In this document: piece by piece, positions 60,328 to 64,000 of the stretch
Layout of the letters: each line of letters starts with the position of its first letter
Position numbering within the stretch: the first letter of the stretch is position 1
Assembly (NCBI GenBank): GCA_032207245.1
Contig: CM063506.1
Coordinates: 22,871,175 to 22,935,174 of the forward strand
Length of the DNA stretch: 64,000 nucleotides
Direction: 5' to 3'
DNA from: Pardosa pseudoannulata
Lineage: Eukaryota > Arthropoda > Arachnida > Araneae > Lycosidae
Notes under the pieces: generated by a model
Database searches by the model: none
Told to the model about the DNA's origin: nothing
The model's input: the letters and a program-made list of their open reading frames with translations, nothing else
Position numbers and translations under genes: made by a program

Positions 60328-60695
60328 TTGTTGTTGTTGTCTTATGCCACTTGGACATACCAAGCCTGATTGAGCCGGAGGCTACTCTTATTAAGACAAG
60401 GGGGTGCGCCTTTCGTTTATAACGAGCACCGCAAGGGGGAAACTACGACTTATGCTCAAGTGGGTCCTCATAATTTTGAAGCAGGGACTAAACAGAAGAC
60501 CCATAGGCTTGGCCTTTCACCCACAGAGGTATTAATTGAGAACTTGAAGGACATTGTGATCACGAACATATCTTAAGTGCCCCAGTCGGCTTTAAAGAAC
60601 ACGGCGGATCTTAGGCCGGCTCGAGCTCCGAACTCTCCACCCTCCAGTTGCTAGAGAGCTAGCTGCCTTTGCTGAACTACAGCGGCTCGAGTATG
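60328..60695 (-). repeat. tRNA-derived SINE, family 2, full-length with (CAA)n tail
   Basis: Minus strand: GCTGTAGTTCAGCAAAGGCA (A box), GAGTTCGGAGCTCGAGCC (B box), AAGATCCGCCGTGTTC, GGGGCACTTAAGAT, TACCTCTGTGGGTG, GGCCAAGCCTATGGG, then a 150-bp 3' part (GCGCACCCCCTTGTC, GCCTCCGGCTCAATC) ending in (CAA)n at 60329-60340. About 365 bp. The plus-strand frame at 60370-60576 is a by-product of its GC content. Confidence 0.85.
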
Positions 60696-61530
60696 TATGT
60701 GACATCTGTCACTTACATATCCCAGTGGATTGAAATCACCCCTTCTATACATTAATCTGTATTTATTTTAGATTGACAAACATTATCTTCTTTTTTTTTC
60801 TAGAATCCAGCTTTCGGGAAGAAATTTATTGTTATTTTATGTATTTTCAATTGTTACTATAACGTGCCTATCATTTGAGCTACAACAAGGAAATCAGTTA
60901 AGTGTATGCATATTCAAATTAATGGTGACCAAGATATACAAAACCACCTGACACAAATAGAAATATTTAAGATTATGAAATTCATCGTAACGCATAGATT
61001 GCACTGAAGCTATATATTTAATCTATTATTGTTATCTTTCCTTTGGAACCCAAACCTTAATAAAACACCAATCACTGGTCATATGTGAAGAAGACGATCC
61101 TAATAGGTTACGCTGAAAAGATTTCTTCACCTTCTTTGTAAAAAAGGCGAAAATAACTCCTTTTTATTACTTTCTGTATAGACTACTAGAACCAAACCCA
61201 AAACGATTAAGATAAAGTAAAGGCATGACTTTAAGGAAAAATTCTAAATTTTATGGAATGAAAGAATATATATATTTTCAATTTTAGACTCCCCCCCACA
61301 TTCTAATTAACAATTATTTTCTTCGAACTAACCGCTTAATGTTAATTTTACTTTGACTATTAAATTAAAAAGGAATTCGATTAGAATTCAACTTCTCTAA
61401 CGTTTCAAATAGTTAAGTTTAAGTTGTATATAAAGCATTCTGAAAACAAAAGACATATTATTTATTTATTGCAGTTTTACAATCAGTAATCTCTTAATTC
61501 TTTTTATATATCTAAAAAAAATTTTCTTAA
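60696..61530. other. Unassigned AT-rich sequence
   Basis: No recognised feature up to the TTAA (61527-61530) that borders the MITE. Confidence 0.4.
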
Positions 61531-62099
61531 TACAATGTGTGCGGGTACATTTCGTAGCGAAATCGTACCGGGAGAGGGCGTTTTGCGCGTAAATTTAGTT
61601 ATTATTTAATTATTTAATTATTTAGTTATTATTTAGTAATTATTTAATTTTTTAGCCAACTTTTCATGTTTTATATTGAAATATATAAACAATTATATAA
61701 ATAGAAATATATAAATAAAAACCATAAGATTTTTGTAAACAAAAAAATATTTTTAGTGGATAAATTTATAATAGTATCACAGATATGAAAAATGAAATAG
61801 AAATAGTAGTATATAGTTTTAATCTTTTCGAATTATGTTATATATAAACATTTTTAAATTATAAAAAAATGAAAAGAGCAGTCATAAAACTAATAATGTA
61901 AAAACTAGTTTTTATTTGTCTAAATTTTTCCAGAATCTGTGTAATAGACAAGAACATTCGGCCTCATTTTTCTGTATATACCATTATTTTTGAACCCACA
62001 AACAAACCATTTTGTTACACTAACTTGTACTAGTACGTGACCCGTGCTCAAGTATCAATCGTCAGAAAACGTACTAGTACTTGTCCCGCATACAATGTG
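61531..62099 (+). mobile_element. TTAA-flanked MITE (piggyBac-like), copy 3, both ends present (569 bp)
   Basis: Left end TACAATGTGTGCGGGTAC after TTAA (61527-61530). Right end CCCGCATACAATGTG before TTAA (62100-62103). The terminal repeats match at about 12 of 15 positions. Just inside the left end, GTACATTTCGTAGCGAAATC then GTACC forms a hairpin-like inverted repeat. GTACTAGTAC palindromes lie near the right end. No open frame of a transposase. Confidence 0.88.
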
Positions 62100-62103
62100 T
62101 TAA

Positions 62104-63419
62104 TAAAACAATGTGTGAACAAATAAAATATGGTGAATAGATTTAACGCATATTTTAAACTAGAAAATTTACAATTTCGTAAGAAATCATCCTGTATTGG
62201 TAACAGGGATTTCATTTATTTCTCCCTAACGCTCGAATTCTTGGCAGAATTTGAATTTCAGATGAGTCATGTATCCTTTAAAATAAAGGCATCTTTCAGA
62301 TGGGTACTTTTAAATGAGCATTTTATTTGAATGAAAGATCAAACAAACATGAGAAGACTGGAGAAAGTAAAAAAAGCCACCAATTTAGATCCCCACCATT
62401 GAGAGAAATATCTCATTTCCGAAGATTTATTTTTTTGTGGATCAAACCTGTATCCCAAGAATTTGCAGTCGCTTTCACTTCGCGTGACTTTCACGGGGAA
62501 GTTATTGCAAAACGTGGAAAATTACACCGCTGAAGGCCATGCGAACAGTTTCGTCACATCCAAGAATGATGACCTGCAGTTATGCTGAGGTGTCCCGTTC
62601 CTTTGAGACAAAACTTTCGGTTTCGTGGAGTAATTCCTCACCCTGTTTGGCCCCCAGATTATCCTGCGGTTACGAGAAATTCATTACTTAACAGAAATAA
62701 AGGGAGTCTTGCTCAACAGGACGCTGAACTATTCACAGGTGGACAGATATATATATGCCTTTTAATCATGAACTTGCTGGCTACTTTTTTCTCCTGCCTT
62801 TAGATGAATTAAGTATAATGTGTCGGAATGTTTGGAGATTTCTTGGCATTTTGGCCCTTGGCGAATATTACCACACGATACATTTGTAGCATAAGCTTTA
62901 TATGAGAACTTTTTATGATGGAGGGGCTTATAACAAAATGTCTTACTAGCATCAATTGCTAACGGACTAGGGTAAAGAAAATGTGTAAATCTATTGAAAA
63001 ACTGTGAAATTTAGGGAAAAAATACTTATTTTTCGAAATATATAATTTTTCCGTATTCTAATAAGGAAATTGTCAAATTTTCTTCCAATTAACCACGTAA
63101 TTTTCAAGACATTGACTAATAAATTCAAGGTGATTCCAATTATAATTCAAATTATCCCAAATTTTGAATTAATCAAGTTTGAATTAGCCAAATTTAGCTT
63201 TTGTATAATGCATTCTGAGATCAAAGGCCATATTATTTGTTTATAACAGTTTTATACTGAGTAAAGTCTTAAATCTCTTGTTATAAATACAAGAAAAGTT
63301 TTATTTTAATTAAAAGATAAAATGAGGTGAATAGAATGATTTAACCTTATTCTACAATATTGTTTGCTTTAGACAGCTAATTGATGATCCATAAAAACAT
63401 TGCTTCAGATAAATTTATT
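62104..63419. other. Unassigned; GC-richer at 62330-62760
   Basis: Two short plus-strand frames (62327-62533 and 62582-62803) without recognised domain. The rest is AT-rich. Confidence 0.35.
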
Positions 63420-63790
63420 TCCGTAAGGTGTTCTATATCTACTTATTGTATTCTCCGTGCTCCATGTTAACCTATGGGGAAAATAAAATGACCTATGAGC
63501 AGCATGCATATAAATAATTTTGTAAAAAAATATAACAGTGAAGAAAAATATAACAGTGAAGAATAAAACACCTCGAAAAATATATTTCATTTAAAATTAT
63601 TAGCAAGAAATTTTACAATACTCTCTTTGAAACACCAATATGATCATTTAAGAAACATAAATTAAAATGAAGAGATAGCATCCTGTAAAATTTGCTGACC
63701 TATAAATTTTATTTTACCCATAGGTTAACATTGATCTAGAGGAATATAATATGACAGGTACAGAGTCACCTTAATCATCTTATTTATAGA
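63420..63790. repeat. Inverted pair of a dispersed 75-bp block
   Basis: CATGTTAACCTATGGGGAAA then ATAAAAT at about 63462-63490. The inverse (ATTTTATTTTACCCATAGGT then TAACATTGATCTAGAGGAA) is at about 63705-63745, followed inverted by GTACAGAGTCACCTTAAT. A third direct copy is at 51165-51240. ATATAACAGTGAAGAA is also duplicated at 63531 and 63548. Confidence 0.65.
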
Positions 63791-64000
63791 AACAAAAACA
63801 CCATACTTAAGTATCGCAGACTTTTTTTTATATTAAAGCATCATTAAATTCTGAAAATAAATTTAATATGCAGTAATTTATTTTAAGTGAAGGCCTAAGC
63901 ATTACTTGCCTTCTCTTGATTCAAATTTTAAAACCATAAATTATAAAAAGGTTATGTGGCTGAGGTAACAATAATAAAAAAGTTCAACAAGAAAAGGATA
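63791..64000. other. Unassigned end of window
   Basis: AT-rich, no recognised feature. Confidence 0.4.

Noticed and set aside
60370..60576. 68-codon plus-strand frame
   Set aside because: Lies antisense within SINE family 2.

Overview
This is a eukaryotic, strongly AT-rich, non-coding window built almost entirely of repeats and decayed mobile elements. I recognise no host protein-coding gene, rRNA or intact tRNA. The element mix points to an arthropod, plausibly a chelicerate such as a spider. The mix is mariner and Tc1 transposons, piggyBac relatives, Helitron-like elements, a Ty3/gypsy fragment, a non-LTR reverse transcriptase tail, two tRNA-derived SINE families and very long (TA)n tracts. 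The organism call is inference only. The long open frames that read as alternating Ile-Tyr are translations of TA microsatellites and are not genes.

Layout. 0.8-1.6 kb: the end of a non-LTR reverse transcriptase and a dispersed repeat, each running into (TA)n. 1.8-2.8 kb: an eight-unit tandem array whose monomers carry a decayed tRNA-SINE head. 4.7-6.5 kb: a Helitron fragment and a Helitron-like element. 7.4-10.2 kb: AT microsatellites with three copies of a short dispersed repeat. 13.9-14.9 kb: a minisatellite with hAT-like end motifs. 16.8-18.0 kb: a second copy of the first dispersed repeat and a Tc1 pseudogene. 21.9-26.0 kb: a Helitron, a TTAA-flanked MITE and an inactivated mariner with both ends. 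26.7-28.2 kb: a 119-bp satellite containing an apparent false or recent 576-bp duplication. 29.6-30.15 kb: a 174-bp tandem repeat. 31.4-33.9 kb: a SINE and the 3' end of a gypsy element with its LTR.

35.5-41.9 kb: two more Helitrons (one with two terminators and a new 24-bp hairpin) and a second MITE. 42.2-43.8 kb: a 1.15-kb TA tract inside a dispersed repeat. 43.9-46.9 kb: a deleted mariner, SINEs, and a piggyBac derivative inserted exactly at a TTAA inside a SINE. 48.2-50.0 kb: three tandem copies of a 532-bp unit. 51-54.4 kb: a second SINE family, further direct repeats and the best-preserved first-family SINE. 56.3-58.5 kb: a short Helitron and an open piggyBac C-terminus. 59.5-62.1 kb: more SINEs and a third MITE. 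The rest to 64 kb is unassigned.

The elements do not form a functional pathway. The useful content is their structure: precise ends, target sites, nesting order and tandem amplification. No gene system such as a cluster or defence locus is present. Every transposase seen here is broken or partial.
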